A DNA stretch of 64,000 nucleotides from SZUA-309 sp965215995. Its GTDB lineage: Bacteria > Pseudomonadota > Gammaproteobacteria > Pseudomonadales > Azotimanducaceae. Under the pieces are notes generated by a model. The model worked only from the letters and a program-made list of their open reading frames with translations. It did no database searches and was not told the origin of the DNA. The DNA is taken from the NCBI GenBank assembly GCA_965215995.1, contig OZ244128.1:3906001-3970000 (forward strand), read 5' to 3'. Positions 51,348 to 60,400 of this stretch are shown here, one piece after another. Each line of letters begins with the position of its first letter. Position 1 is the stretch's first letter. The position numbers and the translations under genes are program-made.

Positions 51348-51731
51348 ATGGTACTGGCTCTAAAGATCGTGTCCGGCTTGTTTGCGTTGCTGTTTCTGTT
51401 CATGGGCGCAGGCTTCATGTTCGACCCGGCGGAGAGTGCGACAGGTGTGGGGTTGAGTCCGCTCGCTGAGCTGGGCTTGAACACGCTGCGTGGCGACATG
51501 GGCGGAATGTTCCTGGCATCCACGGCGCTGATCGCGCTTGGACTTTTTCTCGGAAAAGGTGATTGGCTGATGGCGGTGGCCGTCCTCATGCTGTTCATCG
51601 CCGCCGGGCGCCTCATAGGCTTTGCCGTCGATGGCAATCCCACCGAGCCAACCCTGATTGCCTTTGGATTCGAGATCGTCATAGCCGGAGTCCTGTTCGC
51701 CACCAGCCGAACGCTGGCTCCGTCGGGCTGA
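51348..51731 (+). CDS. DUF4345-like small membrane protein
   Basis: 127 residues with four membrane segments (LKIVSGLFALLFLFMGAGFMF, GGMFLASTALIALGLFLG, WLMAVAVLMLFIAAGRLIGFAVD, LIAFGFEIVIAGVLFAT). The pattern NTLRGDMGGMF…RLIGFAVDG fits the DUF4345 family. It follows crtB by 32 bases, with a GAGAGGAGG site before the ATG. Function unknown. Confidence 0.78.
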   Translation: MVLALKIVSGLFALLFLFMGAGFMFDPAESATGVGLSPLAELGLNTLRGDMGGMFLASTALIALGLFLGKGDWLMAVAVLMLFIAAGRLIGFAVDGNPTEPTLIAFGFEIVIAGVLFATSRTLAPSG

Positions 51732-51777
51732 TTTGTTGCGGCTCGCATCGACTGGGCTCCAGGACCGAGCACGCCGA

Positions 51778-53310
51778 ATGAGACGAAGCTGTCTGGCTGT
51801 CGGGCTGCCGATGTTGCTGGCGGTAGCCTGCGCGCCTGAGCCGACCGGTCAGGATTCCGAACAGCGGCCAGAACAGCCCGACACGGAAGTGCTTGCGCCA
51901 ACCGATTCCGAGGAAACGCTCACGATCGCCGGATCCGAAGAGCACCTGGCAGCGATCCTCGGGAGCCGAATCGAAGCTCGGCATCACGATCTGGAAGGTG
52001 TCAAATCTGCTGGTGTGCTGCGGGTGCTGGTGGGCTACTCACATACGCACTATTTCATGGACGGTCTGCGCCTGCGTGGCATCAGCGCCGAGAACCTGCG
52101 TCAGTTCGAGCCCGTACTGCAGGAAGGCCTGGGCAATCCGCGTCCGAAGATCAACGTAATGCCAGTGCCAGTAGCCCGGGACGAGATGATCGACTTTCTT
52201 TCCCGCGGCTATGGCGACATGGCCATCGGTAACATCACGGTGACCGAGGAACGCTCGGAGCAGGTACTGTTCTCCACACCGATCCGGCGAAACGTCGCAG
52301 AGGTGATCGTGCACGGCGATGGTGTCACCGGCATCGACGACCTGGACAGCCTGGCCGGCCGGACGGTGCATGTTCGGGCATCGAGCAGCTTCTTCGAAAG
52401 CCTTGGCTTTCTCAATGCGTCGCTCACCGCAAAGGGTCTTGCCCCGCTGAACATCGAAGCCCTGGATGAGCACCTGCAGACAGAGGACGTCCTCGAGCTC
52501 GTGAACGCTGGTGCTATCGCCATTACGGTGGCGGATGACCATATGGCCGAGTTCTGGGGCGGTGTGCTGGCTGGAATCAAGGTGCGCTCCGATCTGCCGG
52601 TTCGCACCGGCCGCGATATCGCCTGGGCCATACGACGGGAATTGGCAGACCTGAAGCCGATGGTCGACGACTTCGTACGCGGGCACAGAGCCGGCACCCT
52701 GGTCGGAAACGTGCTGTTTCAGCGCTACCTCAAGGAAAACCGCTACGTGCATAATGCATCCGCCAGTGCCGACCGGAAGCGGTTCGAGGATCTGACCGAG
52801 GTCTTTCGACGCTACTCCAGTGAGTATGATTTCGATTGGCTGCTGATTGCCGCCCAGGGCTATCAGGAATCACAGCTCGTTCAGAGTCGCCGCAGCCCGG
52901 CAGGCGCGATCGGTGTGATGCAGCTGTTGCCGAGCACCGCCAAGGCACCTCCGATCGGGATTCCTAACATCGAGGAGTTGGAGGCGAACGTTCATGCTGG
53001 CCACAAGTACCTCCGCCATATTGCCGACCGTTACTTCGCAGACGATGACATGAGTGAGCTGAACCGGCACCTGTTTTCGTTCGCCGCCTACAATGCCGGG
53101 CCGACCCGGATCAGCAGGCTTCGACGTCAGGCCCCGGAGCTAGGGATCGATCCGGATGTCTGGTTCGGGCAGATGGAACGCCTGGTCGCACGCAAGGTCG
53201 GCATGGAGCCTGTCACCTACGTGCGCAACATCTTCAAGTACTACATCACCTACAAGCTGATGCGGGCAGAGGCGGACATTGAGGACCGGGTCGCTGCCGA
53301 CGCCGGTTGA
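51778..53310 (+). CDS. MltF-like lipoprotein: solute-binding domain plus lytic transglycosylase
   Basis: 510 residues from ATG 51778; an earlier TTG lacks support. Lipobox LAVAC (Cys18). Residues about 70-330 resemble a type-II periplasmic binding domain (GVLRVLVGYSHTHYFMDG, MAIGNITVTEERSEQVLFSTPI, NAGAIAITVADDHMAEFW). Residues about 350-505 are an SLT transglycosylase domain (LLIAAQGYQESQLVQSRRSPAGAIGVMQLLPSTAK, with the catalytic Glu; FSFAAYNAGPTRISRLR). Cleaves peptidoglycan at the outer membrane. Its end overlaps the next gene by 32 bases. Confidence 0.88.
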   Translation: MRRSCLAVGLPMLLAVACAPEPTGQDSEQRPEQPDTEVLAPTDSEETLTIAGSEEHLAAILGSRIEARHHDLEGVKSAGVLRVLVGYSHTHYFMDGLRLRGISAENLRQFEPVLQEGLGNPRPKINVMPVPVARDEMIDFLSRGYGDMAIGNITVTEERSEQVLFSTPIRRNVAEVIVHGDGVTGIDDLDSLAGRTVHVRASSSFFESLGFLNASLTAKGLAPLNIEALDEHLQTEDVLELVNAGAIAITVADDHMAEFWGGVLAGIKVRSDLPVRTGRDIAWAIRRELADLKPMVDDFVRGHRAGTLVGNVLFQRYLKENRYVHNASASADRKRFEDLTEVFRRYSSEYDFDWLLIAAQGYQESQLVQSRRSPAGAIGVMQLLPSTAKAPPIGIPNIEELEANVHAGHKYLRHIADRYFADDDMSELNRHLFSFAAYNAGPTRISRLRRQAPELGIDPDVWFGQMERLVARKVGMEPVTYVRNIFKYYITYKLMRAEADIEDRVAADAG

Positions 53311-54643
53311 AGTCCGCCGATTTCTAATCCCGTCGCTGATCGGGGTCGGGGCTTTTCTGATCCCCATCGACTATCAGGAGGAGCAGACGATTCTGATCGG
53401 CGTGCTGACGAACCTGCTGACGACGCTCCTGGCGCCCTGGCTGTTGCAGATGGTTGTCGCGGTGACGGGCATCGCTGCGACTGGCGGTGTCGTCTATCTC
53501 GTGCTGCAACCGGACTGGGCGGAGCGGCGCCCCTTCCTGCAGGCACTGTGTAATGTGACGCCGGTCTGGCTCATATTGCGCGTGATCGGATTCGCCATTG
53601 GCTTGATGGTGGTTTTCGAAGTTGGTCCGGAGATCGTGCGAGGCGAGCAGACGGGCGAGACCGTCTTCAGGGACATCGGCATCAACAGCCTGATCATACT
53701 TTGCGTGGCCTGTCAGCTGATGCCGTTTCTCACCGAGTTCGGTTTCATGGAGTTCGTCGGTACTCTGTTTAGAGGGCCGTTCGAAAAGCTGTTTCGGCTG
53801 CCCGGTCGCTCTGCCATCGACGCGACGGCTTCGTTTCTCTCCTCTGCTGCCGTGGGTCTGCTGATTACGATCGGACAATATGAACGGGGGTACTACACAG
53901 CGCGCGAGTCAGCAGCGGTAGCCACCAACTTTTCCGTGGTTTCTCTGCCGTTCAGCCTGCTGATCGCGCAGGTAGCCGGCATTGGCCATCTCTACTTCAG
54001 CTGGTATCTCACCATGATCGTCGCCTGTCTGGTTTGTGCCTTCGTCATGGTGCGCCTGCCGCCTCTCTCGCGCATGCCGGACAGCTATCATCCGGACAGC
54101 CTGCGGAGCGGGGGAGCAGGTGCGGAAAAGCCCGTCGGGCGGGGCGGTCTCCTGACTCGTGCCGTCGCGTCGGCGGTGGCACGTGCCGCGACAGCGCCCG
54201 GGTTCGGCGCGCTTTTCCGCGGTTCTGCGCTGCAGACGGTTAGCGTTGTCTTCAACGTAATCCCTGCCGCCATGGCGCTGGCCACACTGACCGCCGTGCT
54301 GGTCTTCCACACACCTACCTTCGAGTGGTTGTCCTGGCCACTGGTTTGGCTGCTGGATTTCCTGCGCTTTCCGGAAGCGGCGGCGGTGGCGCCCGGTTTG
54401 CTGGCTGGCTTCCTGGATCAGTTCATGCCGGCGCTGATCGCCGTAAAGGTCGACAGTGAGCTCGGCCGATTCGTACTGGCAGGGTTGTCGGTCACCCAGC
54501 TCATCTTCATGGCGGAGGTTGGTGTGCTGATCCTGCGCTCGTCGTTGCCGCTGAGTCTGGGCGACCTTGTGCTGATCTTCGTCTTGCGGACGTTGATTGT
54601 GTTTCCCTTGCTGACACTGGCAGGTCTATGGTTGACGGCATGA
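53279..54643 (+). CDS. YjiH-family (nucleoside-recognition/Gate domain) membrane protein
   Basis: 454 residues with 9-10 membrane segments. The start EVRRFLIPSLIGVGAFLIPI and segments LMPFLTEFGFMEFVGTLFRGPFEKLFRLPGRSAIDATASFLSSAAVGLLI resemble YjiH-like proteins with Gate domains. First usable start is TTG 53279, behind AGAGGCGG and inside the MltF-like gene. Transport substrate unknown. Confidence 0.78.
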   Translation: MRTGSLPTPVEVRRFLIPSLIGVGAFLIPIDYQEEQTILIGVLTNLLTTLLAPWLLQMVVAVTGIAATGGVVYLVLQPDWAERRPFLQALCNVTPVWLILRVIGFAIGLMVVFEVGPEIVRGEQTGETVFRDIGINSLIILCVACQLMPFLTEFGFMEFVGTLFRGPFEKLFRLPGRSAIDATASFLSSAAVGLLITIGQYERGYYTARESAAVATNFSVVSLPFSLLIAQVAGIGHLYFSWYLTMIVACLVCAFVMVRLPPLSRMPDSYHPDSLRSGGAGAEKPVGRGGLLTRAVASAVARAATAPGFGALFRGSALQTVSVVFNVIPAAMALATLTAVLVFHTPTFEWLSWPLVWLLDFLRFPEAAAVAPGLLAGFLDQFMPALIAVKVDSELGRFVLAGLSVTQLIFMAEVGVLILRSSLPLSLGDLVLIFVLRTLIVFPLLTLAGLWLTA

Positions 54644-55935
54644 TGAAGCAGAGAGCGACGTGGACAGTAGCGGCAGCTGCACTTGTCATTTTCGCAGGTT
54701 GCAGCGAAACCCCGCCCGAAGACGCAGACGCACCACTGGTTCCGCGGCTGTCTGAACTACCGGCAGGTGACTCTCAGATTCTCACCAGCACGATAGACCT
54801 GCTCAACTACAGCCAGCAGGCGACGCCCGTGCTTCATGTGGATACAGGCCGAGCCCGGCTGCCGAACCAGCTGGCGGCTTCCATGATGCCCATTCTGGTG
54901 GATTGGGCGCGTGACCCTGAGTCCGTGCGGATAATGCGGGTAAAGAACGTGAACGTCGCTGGCAATCCCATTGTTGGTCACAACGTCCTGGCGACAGTCG
55001 ATGTGCCGCTCAATGGTCTGCGGGGTGCAGAATGGTGTCTGACCCCACCTCGTGATGAAGATAACCGGGATGCGGAAGGCGGGCACGGGCAGCTGCGCTT
55101 TCTGTTTGATCCGGCAGACCGTCCGGTGGTGCTGGATGAGACCGGCGCACCCATGCCGGGCGTGGCTGCTGTGGATGACCTGATTGTCAGCTGGGAAGCC
55201 TGGCGTCCGCCACTCGTTCGCTGGACCGCCATGGCGGGGCTGGATCCGGAAAGCTATGCCTTGACCCTGCGGGTTTATACGGGCGCCAAGCGCTTTCTCG
55301 ATGATGCGGTGCGGAACAATCCCTGGAACTGCTATCCGCTAAAACTGCCGGGAGAGCGGGAAGGTGCCGTGGAGCTCCTCTATGCCGGCCTGCTCATGGG
55401 TGACGCGCTGGCCCGACGCACGATCCGGGAGATGGTCGAAGCTGGCGAAGTTCAGGTGACCGACGGCATGCTGAATACCATGGCACCAGCGGACATGGCT
55501 CGCGCCCGTCAGGTGTTCTCGGAATCGAACCTGCCGGAGGACCCCCTGGCTGCCTTGATCGGCGGCGCGGATCTCAGCTATCAGCTGATCCGACGCTCCT
55601 GTGTGACCCACTCGCTTTATACGGTGCAGGTCGCCTTGCAGCGTATCCATGCAAGGTTTGAGCTCGGTGAGCCACCGCAACTCGAGGTGGTGCCCGAAGA
55701 TCTGCCGGGCTGGGTTGATGAGCTGGCCCATGCGGAGCGCAGCGATCTGCTGGCTCTGCTGCCGGGTGCGCTTCTGTATGTGGCCCGGCATGCGACGGTT
55801 CTGCCGAGCAACGCGCACCAGATCCTGGCTGCTGAAGGGTTGATCGAGACGGACGAGAACGGCGAGCTCGTCCGCTACTACTATCATCGTGGCCAGCAGA
55901 CTCCCTGGGGACCGATTCGGGACAATATGATGTGA
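54628..55935 (+). CDS. lipoprotein of unknown function
   Basis: 435 residues. Lipobox FAGC (Cys25). A mostly helical exported body with conserved-looking Trp/Cys positions (GAEWCLTPPR, NNPWNCYPLKLPGE, LIRRSCVTHSLYTVQVALQRIHARFE). No known domain recognised. It overlaps the YjiH-like gene by 16 bases and so belongs to the same unit as the MltF-like transglycosylase; a cell-wall role is inferred from that only. Confidence 0.7.
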   Translation: MVDGMMKQRATWTVAAAALVIFAGCSETPPEDADAPLVPRLSELPAGDSQILTSTIDLLNYSQQATPVLHVDTGRARLPNQLAASMMPILVDWARDPESVRIMRVKNVNVAGNPIVGHNVLATVDVPLNGLRGAEWCLTPPRDEDNRDAEGGHGQLRFLFDPADRPVVLDETGAPMPGVAAVDDLIVSWEAWRPPLVRWTAMAGLDPESYALTLRVYTGAKRFLDDAVRNNPWNCYPLKLPGEREGAVELLYAGLLMGDALARRTIREMVEAGEVQVTDGMLNTMAPADMARARQVFSESNLPEDPLAALIGGADLSYQLIRRSCVTHSLYTVQVALQRIHARFELGEPPQLEVVPEDLPGWVDELAHAERSDLLALLPGALLYVARHATVLPSNAHQILAAEGLIETDENGELVRYYYHRGQQTPWGPIRDNMM

Positions 55936-55957
55936 TGGGCGGTTGGCCTGAAGAGGT

Positions 55958-57121
55958 TTAGGTGAGTGAGCCTGTGGCCAGACCGCGGCCAATGATCTCC
56001 CGCATAATCTCAGAGGTTCCGCCATATATTCGCTGCACCCGCGCTGCGGTGTAGTGTTGGGAGATCTCGTACTCGTCCATGTATCCATAGCCACCGAAAA
56101 CCTGCAGGCAACGGTCTGTAACACGACCCTGCAGCTCAGTGGTCCACAACTTTGCCATAGCTGCATGCTCGGCGTTCAAAAGGCCTGACAGATGCTTGCG
56201 TACGCAGTCATCGATGAAACAGCGTGCGACGGCAAGTTCCGTGCGGACGTCGGCCAGGACGAACCGAGTGTTCTGGAAGTCCAGTATGCGTTCTCCGAAT
56301 GCCCGCCTTTCACCGGCGTACTCCAGGGCCAGCTCGAAAGCCCGTTCGGCGCTTGCCACTGCGGCCACAGCCAGCGACAAACGTTCCTGGGGGAGCTCGC
56401 GCATCATCGAGATGAAACCCTGATTGAGTTCGCCAAGCAGGTTGTCCTCAGGAACCTGCACGTCCTCCAAAAAGATCTCGGAAGTATCCTGATCTTTCAT
56501 GCCGATCTTCTTCAGATTCTGTCCCTTCCGAAACCCCGGCCGATCCGCCTCCACAAGGAAAAGAGAGATGCCTCGCGCCTCGGCTCGCGGGTTGGTCTTG
56601 GCAGCGACGATGAACAACCCCGCGTTCTGACCATTGGTGATGAAGACCTTGGAACCATTCAGACACCAGCCATCCTGGGTTCGCGTGGCCCGGGTGCTCA
56701 GTGATTTGAGGTCACTGCCGGCGCCTGGTTCTGTCATGCAGATGGCGCCTATCGTTTCGCCGCTCACCATGCGCGGCAACCAGGCCGACTTCTGAGCCTC
56801 GCTGCCCAGAGAGATAAGATAACCGGCGACGATGTCCGAGTGGACGCTGAAGGTGGCCTGGCTGAGACCGGCATAGCTGGTTTCTTCGGCAACGACGACG
56901 TTCAGTAAGAAGTCTCCACCGGGTCCTCCATAGGCTTCCGGCACCTGTGGACAGAGCAGTCCCTGCGCCCCGCATTGGCGAAGGAACGATGGGGGCAGGC
57001 GCCCGGCATCGCGCCAGGTTTCGATCTGCTCGGGAACGGTGTCGGCGAGAAACCTTCGGACCGCTTCTCGATAAATGCGGTGTTCTTCGGCAAAAAGCGG
57101 TCTAACCTGATCTTTCAGCAT
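55958..57121 (-). CDS. acyl-CoA dehydrogenase
   Basis: 387 residues. FAD/CoA motifs: ICMTEPGAGSDLKSLSTRATR, KVFITNGQNAGLFIVAAKT, LEYAGERRAFGERILDFQNT, QVFGGYGYMDEYEISQHYTAARVQRIYGGTSEIMREII. The usual catalytic Glu before GT is Gly (YGGTSEI), so the base is likely the helix-G Glu in PQERLSLA, as in isovaleryl- and long-chain-type enzymes. Lies 112 bases from the LysR gene end on the same strand. Confidence 0.92.
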   Translation of the reverse strand: MLKDQVRPLFAEEHRIYREAVRRFLADTVPEQIETWRDAGRLPPSFLRQCGAQGLLCPQVPEAYGGPGGDFLLNVVVAEETSYAGLSQATFSVHSDIVAGYLISLGSEAQKSAWLPRMVSGETIGAICMTEPGAGSDLKSLSTRATRTQDGWCLNGSKVFITNGQNAGLFIVAAKTNPRAEARGISLFLVEADRPGFRKGQNLKKIGMKDQDTSEIFLEDVQVPEDNLLGELNQGFISMMRELPQERLSLAVAAVASAERAFELALEYAGERRAFGERILDFQNTRFVLADVRTELAVARCFIDDCVRKHLSGLLNAEHAAMAKLWTTELQGRVTDRCLQVFGGYGYMDEYEISQHYTAARVQRIYGGTSEIMREIIGRGLATGSLT

Positions 57122-57177
57122 GCGGGTGCGTTCCAGTTGTCCGAATCGCAGGCAGCCTAGTGCAGCGGGTTTGATAA

Positions 57178-57197
57178 CTGAAATTACGATTATTCAG
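57178..57197. promoter_or_regulatory. short inverted repeat upstream of the acyl-CoA dehydrogenase gene
   Basis: CTGAA - 10 bases - TTCAG in an A/T-rich 112-bp gap between the LysR gene and the acyl-CoA dehydrogenase. LysR proteins typically bind interrupted palindromes, so this is a possible site; evidence is positional. Confidence 0.35.
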
Positions 57198-57233
57198 CGT
57201 TTAATTAATATCACTTATTGATGGTCAGCCACG

Positions 57234-58136
57234 TTATTCTGCAATAGAGGTGATCTCTTCAATCAGCCGCTGGGCAGCAGGGGGTTGGGGCCGGCTGGGG
57301 TTCCAGACGATACTCGCGGGGACGCGATCGGGCCAGTTCTGCGGTGTGATCTGAACCAGTTCGCCGGCTAACAGCGCTGATTCCACGTCTTCCGCCATGG
57401 CGGCGAGCAGGGCGTGACTGTTTCGGGCCAGCCGCACCAGGAGCGCGGTGTCCGTAGCTTCAAGAAAATAAGGCTCGAGCAGGTCGACGGACGTCTTCTC
57501 GGCTTTCAATTCCCGTTCTGCCCAGTCCAGGTACCAGTAGGCGATCGGGCCTTGCACAAGCGGATAGGCAAGAAACTCTGAGAGATCGGGATGTGCCTGC
57601 GCGTTCAGCGGATGACCCGGTGCGCCGACCACCAGCGGCGCTGGTAGCGAGAGTTCGATCACCCGTAAATTCTGTTCGGCTGGCGTTCTGACAAATCCGA
57701 GGAGCAGATCGACTTCGTGCCCGGCCAGCTTCTGCAACAGTTCCTCCTCACCGGCGGACAGCACTCTGAATCGAAGCTGCGGATGGGCTTTCAGCAGCGC
57801 ATTCAGAGCGGGTGCCAGCAGGCTGTTGGCCAGCATCGGGTCGACTCCCACATTCAGCTGCCCGGTCTCGAGGTTGTTCAGTAGACGCACCTCGCGATCG
57901 ATGGCGGCTACGCGATCCAGCACCTGGCGGGCCCCGTTGATCACTACCTCCCCGAATACGGTGGGTGCGATTGCGCCTCGATCCCGAACGAACAGCTCGA
58001 CACCATAGTGCGACTCCAGCCGCTGAATGTTCTGGGTGAGTCCGGACTGAGTAATGCCGATGGCGTCCGCCGCGCGGCCGAAATGGCTGTGCCGGGCCAG
58101 GGCTTCTGCACATTGGAACTGTCTGAGGTTGGGCAT
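57234..58136 (-). CDS. LysR-family transcriptional regulator
   Basis: 300 residues from ATG 58136 (frame to 58181 not favoured). N-terminal winged HTH (LRQFQCAEALARHSHFGRAADAIGITQSGLTQNIQRLESHYGVELFVRDRGAIAPT) and a periplasmic-binding-like effector domain (LNVGVDPMLANSLLAPALNALLKAHPQLRF). Divergent from the desaturase and upstream of the acyl-CoA dehydrogenase; may control either. Effector unknown. Confidence 0.92.
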   Translation of the reverse strand: MPNLRQFQCAEALARHSHFGRAADAIGITQSGLTQNIQRLESHYGVELFVRDRGAIAPTVFGEVVINGARQVLDRVAAIDREVRLLNNLETGQLNVGVDPMLANSLLAPALNALLKAHPQLRFRVLSAGEEELLQKLAGHEVDLLLGFVRTPAEQNLRVIELSLPAPLVVGAPGHPLNAQAHPDLSEFLAYPLVQGPIAYWYLDWAERELKAEKTSVDLLEPYFLEATDTALLVRLARNSHALLAAMAEDVESALLAGELVQITPQNWPDRVPASIVWNPSRPQPPAAQRLIEEITSIAE

Positions 58137-58236
58137 AGTAATAAGTTCAAGTAATCGGAATTGGAGAAAACATAATTTCACTAATGGATAGGAGGCGTCT
58201 AGTCTGGCCTCGCGGCAGGTAAAGGAGGAATGGTCA

Positions 58237-59133
58237 ATGTCGAACGAAGTGCTGAGCTTCTCTGAAACGGAGATTACCCGGAAGGCGGCCGGTTATATGG
58301 GCAGCACCGCTTGGCCGACGGTAATGCTGGCGATTGCTTCCGTCGGTGGCTATGCCTCCCTCTTCGTGCTCGCTGCAAACGGCATCCTGGGTCTGTTGCC
58401 AGCGTGTCTGATCGCGGCCTATCTGGTCTATGCAACTTACACACCGTTGCACGAGGCGGTGCACCGGAATATCTGCGGACGGCGCAAGGCGCTGCTCTGG
58501 CTCAATGATGGCATCGGCTATCTGGTGGCGAGCGTGCTCGGCGTGTCGTATACCATGCATCGCTCGGCGCACATGGCTCACCACCGCGCAACTAACGTCG
58601 AGGGTGAGGATCCTGACTTCGTGACCAGCGACCGGAACCTCTTCGCGGTGCTCACCTGCGGCTCGAATATGGTGATCTCTGAGTACAGGGACTACTTCAC
58701 CAAGGTGTTTCCTCGAGCGAGCCGCAGGGAACAGATCGCGGTGCTCGCGGAGATCACCGTATTCGTCGGCTGGCGGGTTGCCCTCGCCGCTGTCGGTTTC
58801 GGACTGGAAGTACTGGTGCTGGCAGTGCTTGCCAACATTGCGGGAGTCACCTTGTTGGGTTTTCTCTTTGCCTGGGTTGTGCACACGCCGTTCGATCAGA
58901 CTGATCGCTACCGGGACACGGCCACCATCCTCCTGCCGCGGTCCGTCCATGGGCTGCTGACCCGGCTCTGGCTATGGCAGAACTACCACTCCATCCATCA
59001 TCTGTTTCCGAGGGTCCCGTACTATCACTATGAAGACCTGTTCGATGAGATTCGCCCGGGGATGGAAGAGCGGGGTGCACCGATCGTCAACCTGGGCCGA
59101 GGGCTGGGAAGGTCCCACCAAGCCGCAGCCTGA
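58237..59133 (+). CDS. membrane fatty-acid desaturase / carotene hydroxylase-like enzyme
   Basis: 298 residues, with hydrophobic helices and the His boxes HEAVH, HRSAHMAHHR and HSIHH of di-iron membrane desaturases. The layout resembles CrtR-type beta-carotene hydroxylases and short desaturases. With crtYIB in the window, hydroxylation of beta-carotene is a reasonable hypothesis, but divergence from a LysR/acyl-CoA dehydrogenase pair would equally suit lipid desaturation. An AAGGAGG site precedes the ATG. Confidence 0.78.
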   Translation: MSNEVLSFSETEITRKAAGYMGSTAWPTVMLAIASVGGYASLFVLAANGILGLLPACLIAAYLVYATYTPLHEAVHRNICGRRKALLWLNDGIGYLVASVLGVSYTMHRSAHMAHHRATNVEGEDPDFVTSDRNLFAVLTCGSNMVISEYRDYFTKVFPRASRREQIAVLAEITVFVGWRVALAAVGFGLEVLVLAVLANIAGVTLLGFLFAWVVHTPFDQTDRYRDTATILLPRSVHGLLTRLWLWQNYHSIHHLFPRVPYYHYEDLFDEIRPGMEERGAPIVNLGRGLGRSHQAAA

Positions 59134-59243
59134 ACTATCCCTGGAACGAAGCCTGGTTGGGGTGAAAGGCGGAAGTATAAAAGGAAGTTGCTTGGAAAGT
59201 TCCGTAGACTCACGCTGCGATCTCGTGAGGAAAGGAGACACCG

Positions 59244-60380
59244 GTGAGCAACGAAGGAAACGAAAGCAGCGCAGCCCTCAGGCAGCTGTTCTCCCAGGAC
59301 ATGCTGGATGTTCTGGTCAAGGTCGGGCTGATCGCGTTGATGGCGGTCGTGTGCTTCAGGATATTTGCGCCTTTCATGAATCTGTTGCTCTGGGGGCTGA
59401 TTCTGGGGGTGGCACTGTATCCGCTGCAGCAGAAGATTGCCGGTGGTCCGGAAGGCAAGCAGGGTCGGGCAGCGACGCTGCTGGTGCTGGGCACGATTCT
59501 CCTGATCGGCGCTCCGACCGTGATCATTGCCAGCTCTTTCGCGACCCACATTTATGAGCTTGTTGATGCGTTCAGAACCAACCAGGTAGAAATCCCCGTA
59601 CCTGCGGAGAGCGTAGCCGAGTGGCCTCTCATCGGCGAACGCCTCTACGCTGCCTGGAGTGCTGCGGCAACCGATCTGCCAAGTTATCTCGAGAGCTTGC
59701 AGCCGCAGCTGGGTGAGGTGTCCCAGGTGGTGCTGTCTGCAGCGGCCGGAGCCATGGGGGACGTCTTCTTCTTTGTCGGCGCCCTTGTCGTCGGCGGCAT
59801 CATGATGGCCTTCGCGCAAAGCGGAGGCGCTGCCACCGAGCGGATCTTGAGCAAGCTGACGAGCAGAAAACACGGTCCGCGGCTGCACAATCTCATTACC
59901 GCCACCATCCGGTCGGTGGCCACCGGCGTGATTGGTGTCGCCTTCATTCAGGCACTGCTGCTCGGCATCGGCTTTGTCTTGGCGGGCATACCGGCTGCCG
60001 GGCTTCTGGCCATCATCGTAATGGTCGCCGGTATCGTTCAGCTTCCTGCAGCCATCATCTCGCTGCCGACCATCGGCTACCTCTGGTGGGCCGGCGGTGA
60101 TACCACCATGAATATCGTCTGGACGATCTATCTGCTGATCGCGGGCATGGCGGACAACGTCCTGAAACCCCTGTTGCTGGGACGTGGTGTCGAAGCCCCG
60201 ATGCCTGTCATTCTGATCGGTGCGTTGGGTGGCATGGTATCGGCTGGCATTGTCGGTCTGTTCATCGGGGCAGTCGCCCTCGCGGTTGGTTATCAGCTCT
60301 TCATGGATTGGGTCAATCAGCCGGATCCCGAGGTAGAAGAAACTGAGCAACCGTCAGAAACAGGGGTGCCGGCCGCCTGA
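59244..60380 (+). CDS. AI-2E family transporter
   Basis: 378 residues from GTG 59244 (AAGGAGA site). About eight membrane segments in the AI-2E pattern: FMNLLLWGLILGVALYPL, LLVLGTILLIGAPTVIIASSF, a charged loop, GVAFIQALLLGIGFVLAGIPAAGLLAIIVMVAGIVQLPA, and DNVLKPLLLGRGVEAPMPVILIGALGGMVSAGIVGLFIGAVALAVGY. Exports unknown solutes; the AI-2 name is historical. Precedes the efflux operon by 20 bases. Confidence 0.9.
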   Translation: MSNEGNESSAALRQLFSQDMLDVLVKVGLIALMAVVCFRIFAPFMNLLLWGLILGVALYPLQQKIAGGPEGKQGRAATLLVLGTILLIGAPTVIIASSFATHIYELVDAFRTNQVEIPVPAESVAEWPLIGERLYAAWSAAATDLPSYLESLQPQLGEVSQVVLSAAAGAMGDVFFFVGALVVGGIMMAFAQSGGAATERILSKLTSRKHGPRLHNLITATIRSVATGVIGVAFIQALLLGIGFVLAGIPAAGLLAIIVMVAGIVQLPAAIISLPTIGYLWWAGGDTTMNIVWTIYLLIAGMADNVLKPLLLGRGVEAPMPVILIGALGGMVSAGIVGLFIGAVALAVGYQLFMDWVNQPDPEVEETEQPSETGVPAA

Positions 60381-60400
60381 TTGTTCATCTTGAGCGAGTG

